From Beijerinckiaceae bacterium (GTDB lineage Bacteria > Pseudomonadota > Alphaproteobacteria > Rhizobiales > Beijerinckiaceae), in NCBI GenBank assembly GCA_027531565.1, contig JAPZSB010000002.1:372001-436000 (forward strand): DNA of 64,000 nucleotides, read 5' to 3'. The stretch's first letter is position 1. Every line of letters starts with the position of its first letter. Shown here piece after piece: positions 17,327-28,095 of the stretch. The notes under the pieces are model-generated. The model searched no databases and had not been told where the DNA came from. It saw only the letters and a program-made list of their open reading frames with translations. Made by a program: the position numbers and the translations under genes.

Positions 17327-18535
17327 TTACTGGCGCCAGTCGCGCAGGGCTTCGGCGATGGCCTGCTCGCCCGCCGCGGATTTCTCGACGAGAACGGCAC
17401 CGCGCCGGCCTGTTTCAAGCCGGAACTCGAAGACCATCCATTTCTGCGTCCGCAACAGGTCAAGGTTGCGCGTAACGGTTGCTTCGGCCTTGTCCAGACC
17501 GATCATGAAAACGTTGGTCTGGACCGGGACAACGATCCCGGCGAGCACGCCACCGACCTGATCCTCCCGTTCGCGCCATTCGACCGCGCTCATCTCCAGC
17601 ACGTTGCCAAGGCCGTTCCGGCCGTCGAAGATCACCATCACGGTATGGGAGGCACTCAGCGCGGCATCGGCATTCCGGGCGATCGAGAAGTCGATCGACA
17701 GGGTCGATCCGGCGAATTCGATCAGGGCGCGCAGGCTCTTCTGGCCGCCCAACGCGGTGTCAGGCAGGTAGGACCAGTTCACGCGGCCCTCGAACTGGTT
17801 CGGCACGCCCGGCGCCGGTTCGAGCACCATGAAGGCGCGGCCGATGGCCGGCGCGGTCACGACGGCACCGTTCGTGGCCGGCGGTGTGGCTGCCGGCGGG
17901 CTGGCGGCCTGGCCCTGCGCAGGCGGGCCGGCGGGCCGCGTCGGGGCGGGTTCGGCAGGTGCAGGTTGCGGATCGGCCCCGGAAAGCCGGCCTTCGGTCT
18001 TGGCCGGGTCGGAGCCGGATTCCGCCGGCGCCGTGACGACCGGCGGCCCGGAAGGCGCAACCGGCTTGCCGTTCCGCGTCAGCGCCAGCAGGCCCATGGC
18101 CAGCATGGCGACAATGCCGATGCCCACGAACAGCGAGAGCCGCTTCCGAGGCGTGCCGGCGGCTTCCCCCCGGTTCGGCATGCGTGGACGCAGGATCGGC
18201 TCGATCACCGGATCCGGCGGCGGCAGGGGGGCAGGCTCGTCCTCGACCGGTGGTTCCGGCAGTGGCGGTTCGGGCGCGGCGGGGGGCGCCGTGTCGGACC
18301 GGGCCGCGGCTTCCCCTGCGTCCGGCGCGGCGTGCTCGGCCTCGACCTGGACGATCACCGCCTCGAGTGCCTCGAGCTGCGCCTGGATCTCGTCCTCGGC
18401 GAGCGGTGGATCGAAGCTGCGCAGCTGGCGCTGCAGCGCATCCCGCGCCCGACCGTAGATCGACGCCCTGGCTTCCGCATCGGGATGGCCCAGGCTCGCG
18501 ATCGCACGGTTGAGGAGCGAATGATAATCCACCAT
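17327..18535 (-). CDS. Proline-rich single-pass membrane protein of unknown function
   Basis: 402 residues, not assigned to a characterised family. Visible parts: an N-terminal helical segment (1-70, MVDYHSLLNRAIASLG), a Pro/Glu linker (75-120), one transmembrane helix (about 134-153, LSLFVGIGIVAMLAMGLLAL), a Pro/Ala-rich linker (160-220), and a C-terminal globular domain (230-402). This suggests a cytosolic N-terminus and a periplasmic domain held away from the membrane. It starts 6 bp after the purA stop codon and is probably cotranscribed with it. Its genuineness is supported by the coherent domain pattern. Confidence 0.7.
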   Translation of the reverse strand: MVDYHSLLNRAIASLGHPDAEARASIYGRARDALQRQLRSFDPPLAEDEIQAQLEALEAVIVQVEAEHAAPDAGEAAARSDTAPPAAPEPPLPEPPVEDEPAPLPPPDPVIEPILRPRMPNRGEAAGTPRKRLSLFVGIGIVAMLAMGLLALTRNGKPVAPSGPPVVTAPAESGSDPAKTEGRLSGADPQPAPAEPAPTRPAGPPAQGQAASPPAATPPATNGAVVTAPAIGRAFMVLEPAPGVPNQFEGRVNWSYLPDTALGGQKSLRALIEFAGSTLSIDFSIARNADAALSASHTVMVIFDGRNGLGNVLEMSAVEWREREDQVGGVLAGIVVPVQTNVFMIGLDKAEATVTRNLDLLRTQKWMVFEFRLETGRRGAVLVEKSAAGEQAIAEALRDWRQ

Positions 18536-18541
18536 GCGGGA

Positions 18542-19834
18542 TCAGGCCTCGAACGGATTCTTGACGAGGATCGTGTCATCCCGTTCCGGGCTGGTCGAGA
18601 GCAGGGCGACCGGCGCGCCGATCAATTCCTCGATTCTCCGGACATATTTGATCGCTTCGGCCGGGAGCTGCGCCCAGGACCGGGCGCCGGCGGTGGAACC
18701 CGCCCAGCCGGGGATGGTCTCGTAGACCGGCTCCAGCCGCTTCTGTGCCGATTCGCTGGCCGGGAGATAATCGATGATCTCGCCGTCGAGCCGGTAGCCG
18801 GTGCAGACCTTGATCTCGGAGAAGCCATCGAGGATGTCGAGCTTGGTCAGCGCGATGCCGTCAATGCCGGAGGTCTTGATCGTCTGGCGCACCAGCACCG
18901 CATCGAACCAGCCGCAGCGCCGGGCCCTGCCGGTCACGGTGCCGAATTCGCGGCCGCGTTCGCCGATCCGGCGCCCGGTCTCGTCAGAAAGCTCGGACGG
19001 GAAGGGGCCTTCGCCGACGCGGGTCGTGTAGGCCTTCACGATGCCGAGGACATAGCCGATCGCGCCCGGGCCGAGGCCCGAACCGGTCGAGGCCTGCCCG
19101 GCCACCGTGTTGGACGAGGTGACATAGGGATAGGTGCCGTGATCGACATCGAGCAGCGCGCCCTGTGCGCCTTCGAACAGGATGCGCTTGCCCTCGCGGC
19201 GGGCTTGGTCGAGCGTTTCCCAGACGCGATCCATGTAAGGCAGGATGCGCGGGGCGATTGCGGTCAGCAGCGCGAGCAGCGCGCCGCCATCGACTTCCTC
19301 CAGCCCCATGCCGCGCCGCAACGCATTGTGATGGGCGAGCAGGCGGTCGATCTTCGGCGGCAGGGCTTCCGGTTCCGCGAGGTCGCGGACGCGGATGGCG
19401 CGGCGGCCGACCTTGTCTTCATAGGCGGGGCCGATGCCGCGCTTGGTCGTGCCGATCTTGGTGCCGGAATTGCCGCTCTCGCGGAAGGCATCGAGTTCGC
19501 GGTGAAGCGGCAGGATCAGCGTGGCATTGTCGGCAATGCGCAAACCTGCCGGCAGGACCTTGACGCCCTGGCTGGCAAGGCGGTCGATCTCGTCGCAGAG
19601 GGCGGTAGGGTCGATCACGACACCGTTGCCGATGACCGAGAGCTTGCCGCCGCGCACGATGCCCGAGGGCAGCAGGCTGAGCTTGTAGGTGACCCCGTCG
19701 ATGACCAGCGTATGGCCGGCATTGTGGCCGCCCTGGTAGCGGACAACGATATCTGCCTGCTCCGACAGCCAGTCGACGATCTTGCCCTTGCCCTCGTCAC
19801 CCCACTGGGCGCCGACTACGACCACGTTGGCCAT
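18542..19834 (-). CDS. purA: Adenylosuccinate synthetase
   Basis: 430 residues, full length. The GTP-binding loop [11 protein letters not shown] (8-18, catalytic Asp13) and GGHNAGHT with its catalytic His are intact, as are [20 protein letters not shown] and the later GTP-binding region (KLDILDGF). It joins IMP and aspartate with GTP to make adenylosuccinate, the first committed step to AMP, in the cytosol. The ATG at 19834 gives the standard N-terminus [12 protein letters not shown]; an extension to 19948 has no family similarity. Confidence 0.98.
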   Translation of the reverse strand: MANVVVVGAQWGDEGKGKIVDWLSEQADIVVRYQGGHNAGHTLVIDGVTYKLSLLPSGIVRGGKLSVIGNGVVIDPTALCDEIDRLASQGVKVLPAGLRIADNATLILPLHRELDAFRESGNSGTKIGTTKRGIGPAYEDKVGRRAIRVRDLAEPEALPPKIDRLLAHHNALRRGMGLEEVDGGALLALLTAIAPRILPYMDRVWETLDQARREGKRILFEGAQGALLDVDHGTYPYVTSSNTVAGQASTGSGLGPGAIGYVLGIVKAYTTRVGEGPFPSELSDETGRRIGERGREFGTVTGRARRCGWFDAVLVRQTIKTSGIDGIALTKLDILDGFSEIKVCTGYRLDGEIIDYLPASESAQKRLEPVYETIPGWAGSTAGARSWAQLPAEAIKYVRRIEELIGAPVALLSTSPERDDTILVKNPFEA

Positions 19835-20015
19835 GTGAAACCATCCCGGTTCTGGAATCGCGGCAGCCGCAACCGCCCGACCCGCCGTTAAAGGTTTCCG
19901 ATAGCCAATGCCCTGCCCGGGGTAAAGCCACCCCGGAACCTTTTCCATCCATTGTCGTATTTCCGCCAGCCCGCGAACAGGGAAACGCGGGCCGGGCGGG
20001 GGCCGGGAGGCCGGC

Positions 20016-21692
20016 TCAGCGCGGCAGGGGCTGCGGCCGGATCTCCTTCGCGGCCGGCCAGCGGAGCCGGTAGGCGGTGACGAGGGCGCGCTCTTCCTGC
20101 GGCTTCAGCGCGAGCGTCCAGCCGATGACGCCGCGGCGGTCATCCGGCGCCTCCAGATCGGGCTTCGTCATGTCCGGCAGGCGCTCGACCACGATGGACT
20201 GGTCCTCGCTGACGGGAATGCGGTCCTCGACAAGGATCTCGACCGGGAAGGCATGCAGGTTCTTCACGGTCGTGCGGAACTGGCTGTCCTCGGTGCGGGT
20301 GGAGCCGAGAAGGCCGGGCTCGCGCGCCTGGCGGCTGACGGGCACCCGGCGGATCGTGACGCGGTCATCGGCGCCGAAGCCGAGACGGGCCTGATCGCCG
20401 GGGGCGACCAGCGGCACGCGGCCCTTGCCGACAAAGGCGCCGTCCCGCGTCAGCAGCACCTCGCCCGGCAGGATCGGCGCCTCGCCGGCCGCCTTGAAGC
20501 TGACATCGAGATAGGCGGTGGGATCCAGCACCGGCGCGGCCCGCAGGGCCAGCTTGATCTCGGGCTTGTCGACTCCGAGCCGGACCGAGCGTTCGCCGGC
20601 CCCGGACGCGAGCGTGACCGTGCCGGGGAGGCGGAACTCGGTCTGGTAGCCGCCGGTTTCCAGCCGCGCCTGCGCTTCCTCGGCAGCAACGCGGCGGTCC
20701 GCGTCGGCCATTTTCTCGCGCGCGGCTTCCATCCGCATCTGGCCGGCCAGCATCTGCTCCGGGGCCGGAGCAGCCGGCATCGGCATCGAGGCGGCACGCG
20801 GAACGGGGCGCTCCCAGAAGACGATCTTCTCGCCGCGCAGGTCGGGCGCCTGCGTGCCGCGCCGGACCATCACGGTCGACAGCGTGACGCGCGTATTGGC
20901 CCAGTCCTCGCCGGTCTGCTGGCGGATCATGGCGCGGCGCACCCATTCGAATTGCGGCTGGCCGGATTGCGTGGAAAGCCGCGCATCATAGACCGGCCGC
21001 CAGCCGGCGGAATTGACGCGATAGGTCAGGGTGAGCTTTGCCTTCAGCGGCGATGCGGCCTGCACGGCGATCATCGCGACCCGCACCGTGTCGTGGCGGG
21101 GGGCGAGCCGGCTTGCATCCTGCTCGAGCGCGGCCATCTCCGCCTCGACCTTCTCGAGGGATTCGCGCAGGCCGCGCATCTCCTCGTTCACGGCCTGCAG
21201 GCCCTTGCCGACGAGATCCCAGGCCTTCAGCCACTGATCGGGATCAAGGGCCTTGCCGCCGTTCCCCTCGCCGGAACCGGCGCGCTGGATCATCTGCTTC
21301 CGGCCTTCGGCCGCATCGATCCGGTCCTGAAGGCGGTCCCGCTCCTTGCGCAGGGCGGCAAGTTTCTGCCGCGTTTCCGGCTTGCCGGCTTCGCCCGTCG
21401 TGGCGCGGCTCGACAGGTCGACATTGCCGATCACCAGCCGCTCGCTGCCCTCGCCCTCGACCCGGAGCGAGGCCGGATCGATCGTGGCGGGGAGATCGTC
21501 GATCCGCACGTCATGCTCGCCGGCAGGAATGTCGATCTCGATGGCCCGCCGCACAGTGGCGGCATCCGGATAGACCGTCACCTCCTGCAGGCGGGACGGC
21601 GCGTCGATCGTGGCTGCGAGGGCCGCCGAGGCGAGAAGGGCAGACGGGGCGATGCCGGCCATCAGCAGGGCCAGGCGGGGGAACGGGGTCAT
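20016..21692 (-). CDS. MuiA-type protein (DUF4140/DUF4139)
   Basis: 558 residues. A signal peptide (about 1-27, ending ASAALAATI) is followed by the N-terminal DUF4140 domain ([20 protein letters not shown]), a long coiled coil (about 100-195) and the DUF4139 beta-rich domain ([53 protein letters not shown]). Such proteins are annotated 'mucoidy inhibitor MuiA family'; the name comes from a reported effect on mucoidy in enteric bacteria, and the biochemical role is unknown. Probably exported to the periplasm. Gap of 79 bp to the upstream amidotransferase gene. Confidence 0.82.
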   Translation of the reverse strand: MTPFPRLALLMAGIAPSALLASAALAATIDAPSRLQEVTVYPDAATVRRAIEIDIPAGEHDVRIDDLPATIDPASLRVEGEGSERLVIGNVDLSSRATTGEAGKPETRQKLAALRKERDRLQDRIDAAEGRKQMIQRAGSGEGNGGKALDPDQWLKAWDLVGKGLQAVNEEMRGLRESLEKVEAEMAALEQDASRLAPRHDTVRVAMIAVQAASPLKAKLTLTYRVNSAGWRPVYDARLSTQSGQPQFEWVRRAMIRQQTGEDWANTRVTLSTVMVRRGTQAPDLRGEKIVFWERPVPRAASMPMPAAPAPEQMLAGQMRMEAAREKMADADRRVAAEEAQARLETGGYQTEFRLPGTVTLASGAGERSVRLGVDKPEIKLALRAAPVLDPTAYLDVSFKAAGEAPILPGEVLLTRDGAFVGKGRVPLVAPGDQARLGFGADDRVTIRRVPVSRQAREPGLLGSTRTEDSQFRTTVKNLHAFPVEILVEDRIPVSEDQSIVVERLPDMTKPDLEAPDDRRGVIGWTLALKPQEERALVTAYRLRWPAAKEIRPQPLPR

Positions 21693-21771
21693 ACGGGCGA
21701 TCTCCGGAGAGGCGGGAGGTCCGGATCATCGGGCCGGGCGCGGCGAAGTTGAGGCCGCTCCCGGGCCAAAA

Positions 21772-22635
21772 TCAGGCTGCCTTCCGCGCATAGGCGAAGG
21801 GCTTCACGCGCGATTCGATGAAGTTGCGCAGTTCCGTCACGCGGAGATGCGGTTCCGTGACATCCGGGCCGAGGCCATGCTTCCAGCCGAGATGGCGGGC
21901 TTCCGGAGCTTCGGCCAGATGCCGCAATTCCGCGACATAGGCAGATTTCGACGCCTCGTCGGCGAAGAAGCCCTCCTCGATCAGCGTGGCCATGCGGCGG
22001 TCGATCAGGAAGGCCAGATCGGCGAGCGTGTATTCCGGATGATACTGCACGCCCCAGAACGTGCCGCCCTCGAAGCGGAATTCCGCCGCCTGGACGTGCG
22101 AGACGGCGTTCGAGGCAAGGATGGTCGCGCCCGGCGGTGGCACGGCCACCTCGTCGAGATGGGAGCAGGGCGCATCGAACACATCGGGCCGGCCGTCGAG
22201 CAGGGGATGGGCCTGACCGGCGGCGTTGCGGGTGATCTTGCGGGCGAAGCCGACCTCGCGGCCGCGCGGATTGCGCTGGACATCGCCACCCGCTGCAACG
22301 GCCGCGACCTGGAGGCCCCAGCACGAGCCGAAGAACGGAATGCCGGCGCGATAGATGGCCCGCGCCACCTCGACCTGCCGTAACGCCTCCGGTGCGCGCT
22401 GCCAGAGATGCAGCGCGGAGCCGGTGATGATGGCGGCATCGTAATCGGCGAAGCCGGCGCCTGCGGGCAGCGATGCATCCGCATCGGCAGCGTGAAGGAT
22501 GTCGTAGCGCGCATCACCGGCCAGCCCGGCCATGACATTGCCATAGCCTTCCGCCGGCGTGACGCCCTGCCCGGCGCGGTAGCCCTCGCGGACTTCGCGG
22601 GTATTGCCTTCGATGATCAGGAAGCGCAGAGACAT
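21772..22635 (-). CDS. Class I glutamine amidotransferase-like protein
   Basis: 287 residues. The GATase-1 fold has the nucleophile elbow GSCWGLQ (Cys about 124) and the His-Glu pair in GVQYHPEYTL (about 220), so the triad looks complete. Family members release ammonia from glutamine or act as peptidase-like relatives such as gamma-glutamyl hydrolases; no synthase domain or partner gene is adjacent. The C-terminal helical extension (about 235-287) is typical of this stand-alone group. Divergent from the EamA gene with only 15 bp between start codons, so promoters must lie within coding sequence or one start is further downstream. Confidence 0.78.
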   Translation of the reverse strand: MSLRFLIIEGNTREVREGYRAGQGVTPAEGYGNVMAGLAGDARYDILHAADADASLPAGAGFADYDAAIITGSALHLWQRAPEALRQVEVARAIYRAGIPFFGSCWGLQVAAVAAGGDVQRNPRGREVGFARKITRNAAGQAHPLLDGRPDVFDAPCSHLDEVAVPPPGATILASNAVSHVQAAEFRFEGGTFWGVQYHPEYTLADLAFLIDRRMATLIEEGFFADEASKSAYVAELRHLAEAPEARHLGWKHGLGPDVTEPHLRVTELRNFIESRVKPFAYARKAA

Positions 22636-22650
22636 TCACAACTCTCCATC

Positions 22651-23622
22651 ATGCCGCCTCCCCGGATACATCCGCCCGGGCCGGTGCGCAATCAGGCGGA
22701 TCCCGACGTGCCCGCGCGCAAGCTCTATTCCAATGCCTATCTCCTGCTCGCCCTGACCATGCTGTTCTGGGGCGGCAACGCCATTGCCGCCCGTCTCGCG
22801 GTGGGCGAGATCTCGCCCATGGTACTCACGGCCGGGCGGTGGTTCGTCGTGGTCATCTTCATCGCGCTGTTCCTGCGCAAGGAAGTGCGGGAAGTGCTGC
22901 CGGTGCTGAAAGAGCGCTGGCTCTTCGCCCTGATGATGGGCACGTTCGGCTACACGGTGTTCAATGCGATGATGTATGTCGCCGGGCATTACACCAGCGC
23001 CGTCAACATCACGCTGCTGCAGGGCGCCATCCCGATCTTCACGCTGATCGGCGCCTTTTTCGCCTATGGCACGCCGGTGCGCGGGGTGCAGATCATCGGC
23101 ATCATCGTGACCATGATCGGGGTTGCCGTCACCGCAAGCGGCGGCTCGTTCGAGCGGCTCGCGGCGCTCGCGATCAATTTCGGCGATGTGCTGATGGTCG
23201 CGGCCTGCGCGCTCTATGCCGGCTACACGGTGGCGCTGAAGAAGCGGCCGGCGATCTCGGGGCTGGCCTTCTTCTCGGGCATGGCCTTCGCCGCCGCCCT
23301 TGTCTCCCTGCCCTTTGTCGTGGCTGAGATTGCCATCGGCAAGGCGCAGTGGCCGGGGCTCAAGGGCCTGATGATCCTGACCTACGTGGCGATCGGGCCG
23401 AGTTTCCTGGCGCAGGTCTTCTTCATGCGGGCCGTGGAACTGATCGGGCCCGGCCGGGCGGGGCTCTTCGCCAATCTCGTGCCGGTGATCGGTGCCGTGC
23501 TCGCCGTGCTCATCCTCGGCGAGCCGTTTGGCTGGCACCATGCCGTCTCGATGGTGCTGGTGCTCGGCGGCATTGCCATTGCCGAGCGCGGCCGGGGTGG
23601 AGCAATGCCGGTCAAGCCCTGA
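22651..23622 (+). CDS. EamA/DMT-superfamily transporter
   Basis: 323 residues with ten hydrophobic segments in two EamA repeats, beginning AYLLLALTMLFWGGNAIAAR and ending VLGGIAIAERGRGG. It probably exports a small metabolite across the inner membrane. The start is uncertain: ATG 22651 has no ribosome site and is 15 bp from the divergent gene, while GTG codons at 22684 and 22711 would give a more usual N-terminus just ahead of the first helix. Downstream lies the cloverleaf repeat at 23693. Confidence 0.83.
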   Translation: MPPPRIHPPGPVRNQADPDVPARKLYSNAYLLLALTMLFWGGNAIAARLAVGEISPMVLTAGRWFVVVIFIALFLRKEVREVLPVLKERWLFALMMGTFGYTVFNAMMYVAGHYTSAVNITLLQGAIPIFTLIGAFFAYGTPVRGVQIIGIIVTMIGVAVTASGGSFERLAALAINFGDVLMVAACALYAGYTVALKKRPAISGLAFFSGMAFAAALVSLPFVVAEIAIGKAQWPGLKGLMILTYVAIGPSFLAQVFFMRAVELIGPGRAGLFANLVPVIGAVLAVLILGEPFGWHHAVSMVLVLGGIAIAERGRGGAMPVKP

Positions 23623-23692
23623 CCATCGCCATTATCATGGCGCGACTCTTGTTATTCTGGTCGGGCTTGCTTCCTTAAGGCCGGCCTCTTTT

Positions 23693-23780
23693 CGTCATGG
23701 CCGGGCTTGGCCCGGCCATCCATGACTTCTCCTGACAGTGCATCAGGTCGTGGATGCCCGCCCCAAGGGCGGGCATGACG
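23693..23780. repeat. Cloverleaf-forming dispersed repeat, copy 2
   Basis: An 88-bp copy of the element at 2161-2247. The first 30 and last about 30 bases are identical, including the CGTCATG/CATGACG closing stem and both GC-rich outer arms; the central arm has changed sequence but still pairs (ATCCATGACTT with AGGTCGTGGAT, using G-T pairs). It lies between the convergent EamA and serA genes. Confidence 0.8.
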
Positions 23781-23789
23781 CCGTCCGTT

Positions 23790-25382
23790 TCAGAACTTCA
23801 GCCGCCGTGCCCGCTTCACATGCGGGATGGCGTGGATCGCGTTCAGCACATCGTCCGGGATCGCCTCGTCGACAGCCACGAAGCAGATCGCATCGCCGCC
23901 CGGCTTGTCACGGCCGAGATTGAAGGTCGCGATGTTGATGCCCTTCTCGCCGAGCAGCGAGCCGAACCGGCCGATGAAGCCCGGCTTGTCGTCGTTGCGG
24001 ACATAGAGCATGTGCGGCGCGAATTCGGCATCCATCTGGATCTCGCGGATCTCGATGATGCGCGGCTTGCCATCCTGGTAGACCGTGCCGGCGGCATGAC
24101 GCGGCATGTCCTCGGCGACGACCTCGATATAGATGCGGCTTTCGTAATCGCCCTCAGCCGAACGCTTCACCTCATCGACCGAGATGCCCTTTTCCTTGGC
24201 GGTCATCGGCGCGTTGACCATGTTGATCTCCGGCAGGAACGGCCGGAGCACGCCGGTGATCGCGGCGGCGGTGATCGGCCGGACATTGAGCGTGCCGACC
24301 TCGCCCTCGTAGCGGATGCGGATCGCCTTGACCGGGGCTTCGGTGAGCTGGCCGAGGAACGAGCCCAGCTTCTCGCCGAGCGCGACGAAGGGCTTCAGCT
24401 TCGGCGCTTCCTCCGCCGTGATCGACGGGAAGTTGACCGCGTTGCTGATCGCGCCGTTGAGGAGGTAATCTGCCATCTGCTCGGCGACCTGCAGCGCCAC
24501 ATTTTCCTGCGCCTCGTTGGTCGAGGCGCCGAGATGCGGCGTGCAGATCACGTTGTCGAGACCGAAAAGCGGGTTGGTCTCGGCCGGCTCGACCGAGAAG
24601 ACGTCGAACGCCGCACCGGCGACATGGCCGGCCTTGAGCGCGGCGGCGAGGGCTTCCTCATCCACGAGGCCGCCGCGGGCGCAGTTGATGATGCGCACGC
24701 CCTTCTTGGTTTTCGCAAGGGCCTCCGCCGAGAGGATGTTCTTCGTCTGCTCGGTCATCGGCACATGGAGCGTGATGACATCGGCGCGGGCGAGCAGCGT
24801 GTCGAGTTCCACCTTCTCGACGCCCATCTGCACGGCGCGGTCGGCCGAGAGATAGGGATCATAGGCGATGACTTTCATGCCGATGCCGATCGCCTTGCGG
24901 GCGACGATCGAGCCGATATTGCCGGCGCCGATCAGGCCGAGCGTCTTGGCTTCGAGTTCGACGCCCATGAAGCGGTTCTTCTCCCACTTGCCGCCCTGCG
25001 TGGAGACATCCGCCGCCGGGATCTGGCGGGCCAGGGCGAACATCAGCGCAATCGCATGTTCCGCCGTGGTGATCGAATTGCCGAAGGGCGTGTTCATCAC
25101 GATGATGCCCTTGGCGGTGGCAGCGGGGATATCGACATTGTCGACGCCAATGCCGGCGCGGCCGATCACCTTCAGGTTCGGGGCGCTTTCGAGCAGCTTG
25201 GCCGTGACCTTGGTGGCCGAGCGGATGGCGAGGCCATCATACTCGCCGATCACGGCGGCGAGCTTGTCCTTGTCCTTGCCGAGGCTGGCATCGAAGGTCA
25301 CGTCGATGCCGCGGTCCTTGAAGATCTGGACGGCGGCGGGGGAGAGGGCGTCGGAAATGAGGACGCGGGGTTTCCTGGTCAT
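23790..25382 (-). CDS. serA: D-3-phosphoglycerate dehydrogenase
   Basis: 530 residues, the long form: substrate and NAD domains (1-310), an intervening domain (about 315-450) and a C-terminal ACT domain (about 455-530, DKPGFIGRFGSLLGEKGIN). Seen motifs are GRAGIGVDNVDI, the NAD loop LGLIGAGNIGSIVA, INCARGGLVDEEAL and the catalytic His in CTPHLGAST. It oxidises 3-phosphoglycerate to 3-phosphohydroxypyruvate, the first step of serine synthesis; the ACT domain suggests feedback by serine. It follows serC (129 bp gap), which makes the next step. Confidence 0.97.
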   Translation of the reverse strand: MTRKPRVLISDALSPAAVQIFKDRGIDVTFDASLGKDKDKLAAVIGEYDGLAIRSATKVTAKLLESAPNLKVIGRAGIGVDNVDIPAATAKGIIVMNTPFGNSITTAEHAIALMFALARQIPAADVSTQGGKWEKNRFMGVELEAKTLGLIGAGNIGSIVARKAIGIGMKVIAYDPYLSADRAVQMGVEKVELDTLLARADVITLHVPMTEQTKNILSAEALAKTKKGVRIINCARGGLVDEEALAAALKAGHVAGAAFDVFSVEPAETNPLFGLDNVICTPHLGASTNEAQENVALQVAEQMADYLLNGAISNAVNFPSITAEEAPKLKPFVALGEKLGSFLGQLTEAPVKAIRIRYEGEVGTLNVRPITAAAITGVLRPFLPEINMVNAPMTAKEKGISVDEVKRSAEGDYESRIYIEVVAEDMPRHAAGTVYQDGKPRIIEIREIQMDAEFAPHMLYVRNDDKPGFIGRFGSLLGEKGINIATFNLGRDKPGGDAICFVAVDEAIPDDVLNAIHAIPHVKRARRLKF

Positions 25383-25435
25383 GGCGGGGCTCCTGCGGAG
25401 GGGCAGCGGGAATGGGGAAAGGAGGCAGTGGGCAG

Positions 25436-25468
25436 TTGGCAGTCGGGGAACGATGTCCCGCGACTGCC
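25436..25468. other. Hairpin between serC and serA
   Basis: GGCAGTCG (25438-25445) pairs exactly with CGACTGCC (25461-25468), and the inner GGGA/TCCC extends the stem. The stretch around it is built from repeated GGCAGT-like words. No T-run follows, so it may be an mRNA-stability or attenuation element rather than a terminator. Confidence 0.45.
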
Positions 25469-25511
25469 GAGTGCCGAATTCCGAATGCCTGAAGCGACCG
25501 AAGGTCGTGCT

Positions 25512-26672
<1,161 letters not shown>

Positions 26673-26680
26673 CTGTTGTC

Positions 26681-26730
26681 TCCATCCTTCCAGATGGGTG
26701 TCTCCCGTTGGGGGGAGATGACCCGCGACG
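26681..26730 (-). promoter_or_regulatory. Candidate serC leader RNA element (two hairpins)
   Basis: On the minus strand just before the serC ATG are two small hairpins in tandem: TCTCCC/GGGAGA (26718-26713 with 26706-26701) and CCATC/GATGG (26697-26693 with 26686-26682), the second ending next to the ribosome site GGATGGAG. A conserved serC RNA motif has been described upstream of serC in alphaproteobacteria; the position and double-hairpin shape fit, but the consensus could not be compared here. Confidence 0.4.
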
Positions 26731-26790
26731 AGGGGTATGTGTTTTGCCCCGGCGCGTCAAGGAGAGTTTGGAGGGCGGCGGCCCCACCCC

Positions 26791-27852
26791 TCAATAGATC
26801 AGCTCGTCCTCGGTGCGGTTCTTGCCGATGGTGATCTCGCCCTTGGCGGCGAGTTCCTTCGCGAGGTTGACGATCTTCTGCTGCGCCGTCTCGACCTCCT
26901 TGAGGCGGATCGGACCGAGGCCGGCCATCTGGTCCTCGAAATTCTTGGCGGCGCGGGTGGACATCTGGGTGATGAAGAACTTCTTCACCGCCGGGGTCGC
27001 GCCCTTGAGGGCCATGGCCAGCTGGTCGCGGTCGGAGAAGCGGATCAGCGTCTGGGTCGAGGCCGGGTCCAGCTTCATCAGGTCCTCGAAGGTGAACATC
27101 AGCGAGCGGATCTTGTTGGCCGCCTCGCGATGCCGTTCCTCGAGCAGGCCCATGAAGGTCATCTCGGTCTGGCGGTCGAACGAGTTGAAGATCTCGGCGA
27201 TCAGCTCGTGGTTGTCGCGCCGGTTGGCCTGATGGAGATTCGAGATGAACTCGGTGCGGAGCGTTTCCTCGATCTGGTTGAGGATGGCCTTCTGCACCGG
27301 TTCCATCGTGATCATCCGGTTGATGGCCTCGAGCGCCAGTTCCTGCGGCAGCAGCGAGAGCACGCGGGCGGCATGTTCGGGGTGGATCTTCGAGAGGATG
27401 ATCGCGATGGTTTGCGGATACTCGCCCTTCAGCCAGTTGGCGAGGATGTTTTCCTGCACGTTGCCGAGCTTCTGCCACATGTTCCGGCCGGCCGGACCGC
27501 GGATATCCTCCATCAGCATCGACACGCGATCGCGCGGGAGGATCTTGGTCAGCAGCGCTTCGGTGCGGTCGAAGTCGCCGGTCACGGCCCCGCCCTGCGA
27601 CATCAGCGAGAGGAACTCCGCCACCAGCGCCTCGACAGCCTCCGCCGTGACCGAGCCGAGCCGGGACATGGCCCGCGAGACGATCCGGATTTCCTCCTCG
27701 TCGAGGGCCGACCAGATCTCGCCACCATAGCGCTCGCCCAGGACCAGCAGGATGATCGCGGCCTTTTCCGGTCCCGAGAGAAAACGCGTCAGATCGCTTC
27801 CCGGGCGGGGAACAGCCTCTCGATCGGTGCGCGTGGCACTTTCAGGCTTCAC
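26791..27852 (-). CDS. fliG: Flagellar motor switch protein FliG
   Basis: 353 residues from GTG 27852. N-domain (LTRFLSGPEKAAIILLVLGE), middle domain with the EHPQ-like HPEHAARVLSLLP, and C-terminal torque domain with charged helix RFSDRDQLAMALKGATPAVK and FEDQMAGLGPIRLKEVE. FliG links the MS ring to the C ring and transmits stator torque. GTG 27852 (preceded by GGGAAG) gives the normal family N-terminus; an earlier TTG at 27921 would add 23 residues unlike any FliG. No other flagellar structural gene is near, so it is detached from its usual cluster. Confidence 0.93.
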   Translation of the reverse strand: MKPESATRTDREAVPRPGSDLTRFLSGPEKAAIILLVLGERYGGEIWSALDEEEIRIVSRAMSRLGSVTAEAVEALVAEFLSLMSQGGAVTGDFDRTEALLTKILPRDRVSMLMEDIRGPAGRNMWQKLGNVQENILANWLKGEYPQTIAIILSKIHPEHAARVLSLLPQELALEAINRMITMEPVQKAILNQIEETLRTEFISNLHQANRRDNHELIAEIFNSFDRQTEMTFMGLLEERHREAANKIRSLMFTFEDLMKLDPASTQTLIRFSDRDQLAMALKGATPAVKKFFITQMSTRAAKNFEDQMAGLGPIRLKEVETAQQKIVNLAKELAAKGEITIGKNRTEDELIY

Positions 27853-28011
27853 TCTCGGCTTCCCATATCCGCCCCCGCGGCACGCCGGACTCGTGACCGG
27901 GTAACGCGAATCTCTAATCAATATTAACTTTTAGGAGAATTAGGCGGCAGGTCAAAACCCTCACGTCTGAAACAAATGAGGAAAACACTATTCGCTGGGG
28001 ATGCGTGGGTA

Positions 28012-28042
28012 TTTCCGGCTTGCTGCCAACAGAAGCCGGAAA
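28012..28042. other. Hairpin in the fliG-porin intergenic region
   Basis: TTTCCGGCTT (28012-28021) pairs exactly with AAGCCGGAAA (28033-28042) across an 11-base loop. It directly follows the porin terminator on the minus strand and could be a second 3' stem of that transcript. Confidence 0.5.
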
Positions 28043-28044
28043 GC

Positions 28045-28070
28045 AAAAGGGGCGCAGTTTCCTGCGCCCC
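28045..28070 (-). terminator. Terminator of the Omp25-like porin gene
   Basis: On the minus strand the 9-bp stem GGGGCGCAG/CTGCGCCCC with a GAAA tetraloop is followed by TTTTG. It lies 26 bp after the porin stop codon. Confidence 0.85.
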
Positions 28071-28095
28071 GCTTCATGCGTGATGAGTCAAAGGC

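Noticed and set aside
17225..19891. An 888-codon plus-strand open frame across purA and its neighbour
   Set aside because: Antisense to purA and the Pro-rich membrane protein gene, without start signal or recognisable domain; the rpoH terminator lies just before its beginning.
27853..27921. TTG start giving FliG 23 more residues
   Set aside because: No ribosome site, and the added Cys/Gly/Arg residues are unlike FliG N-termini; GTG 27852 fits better.
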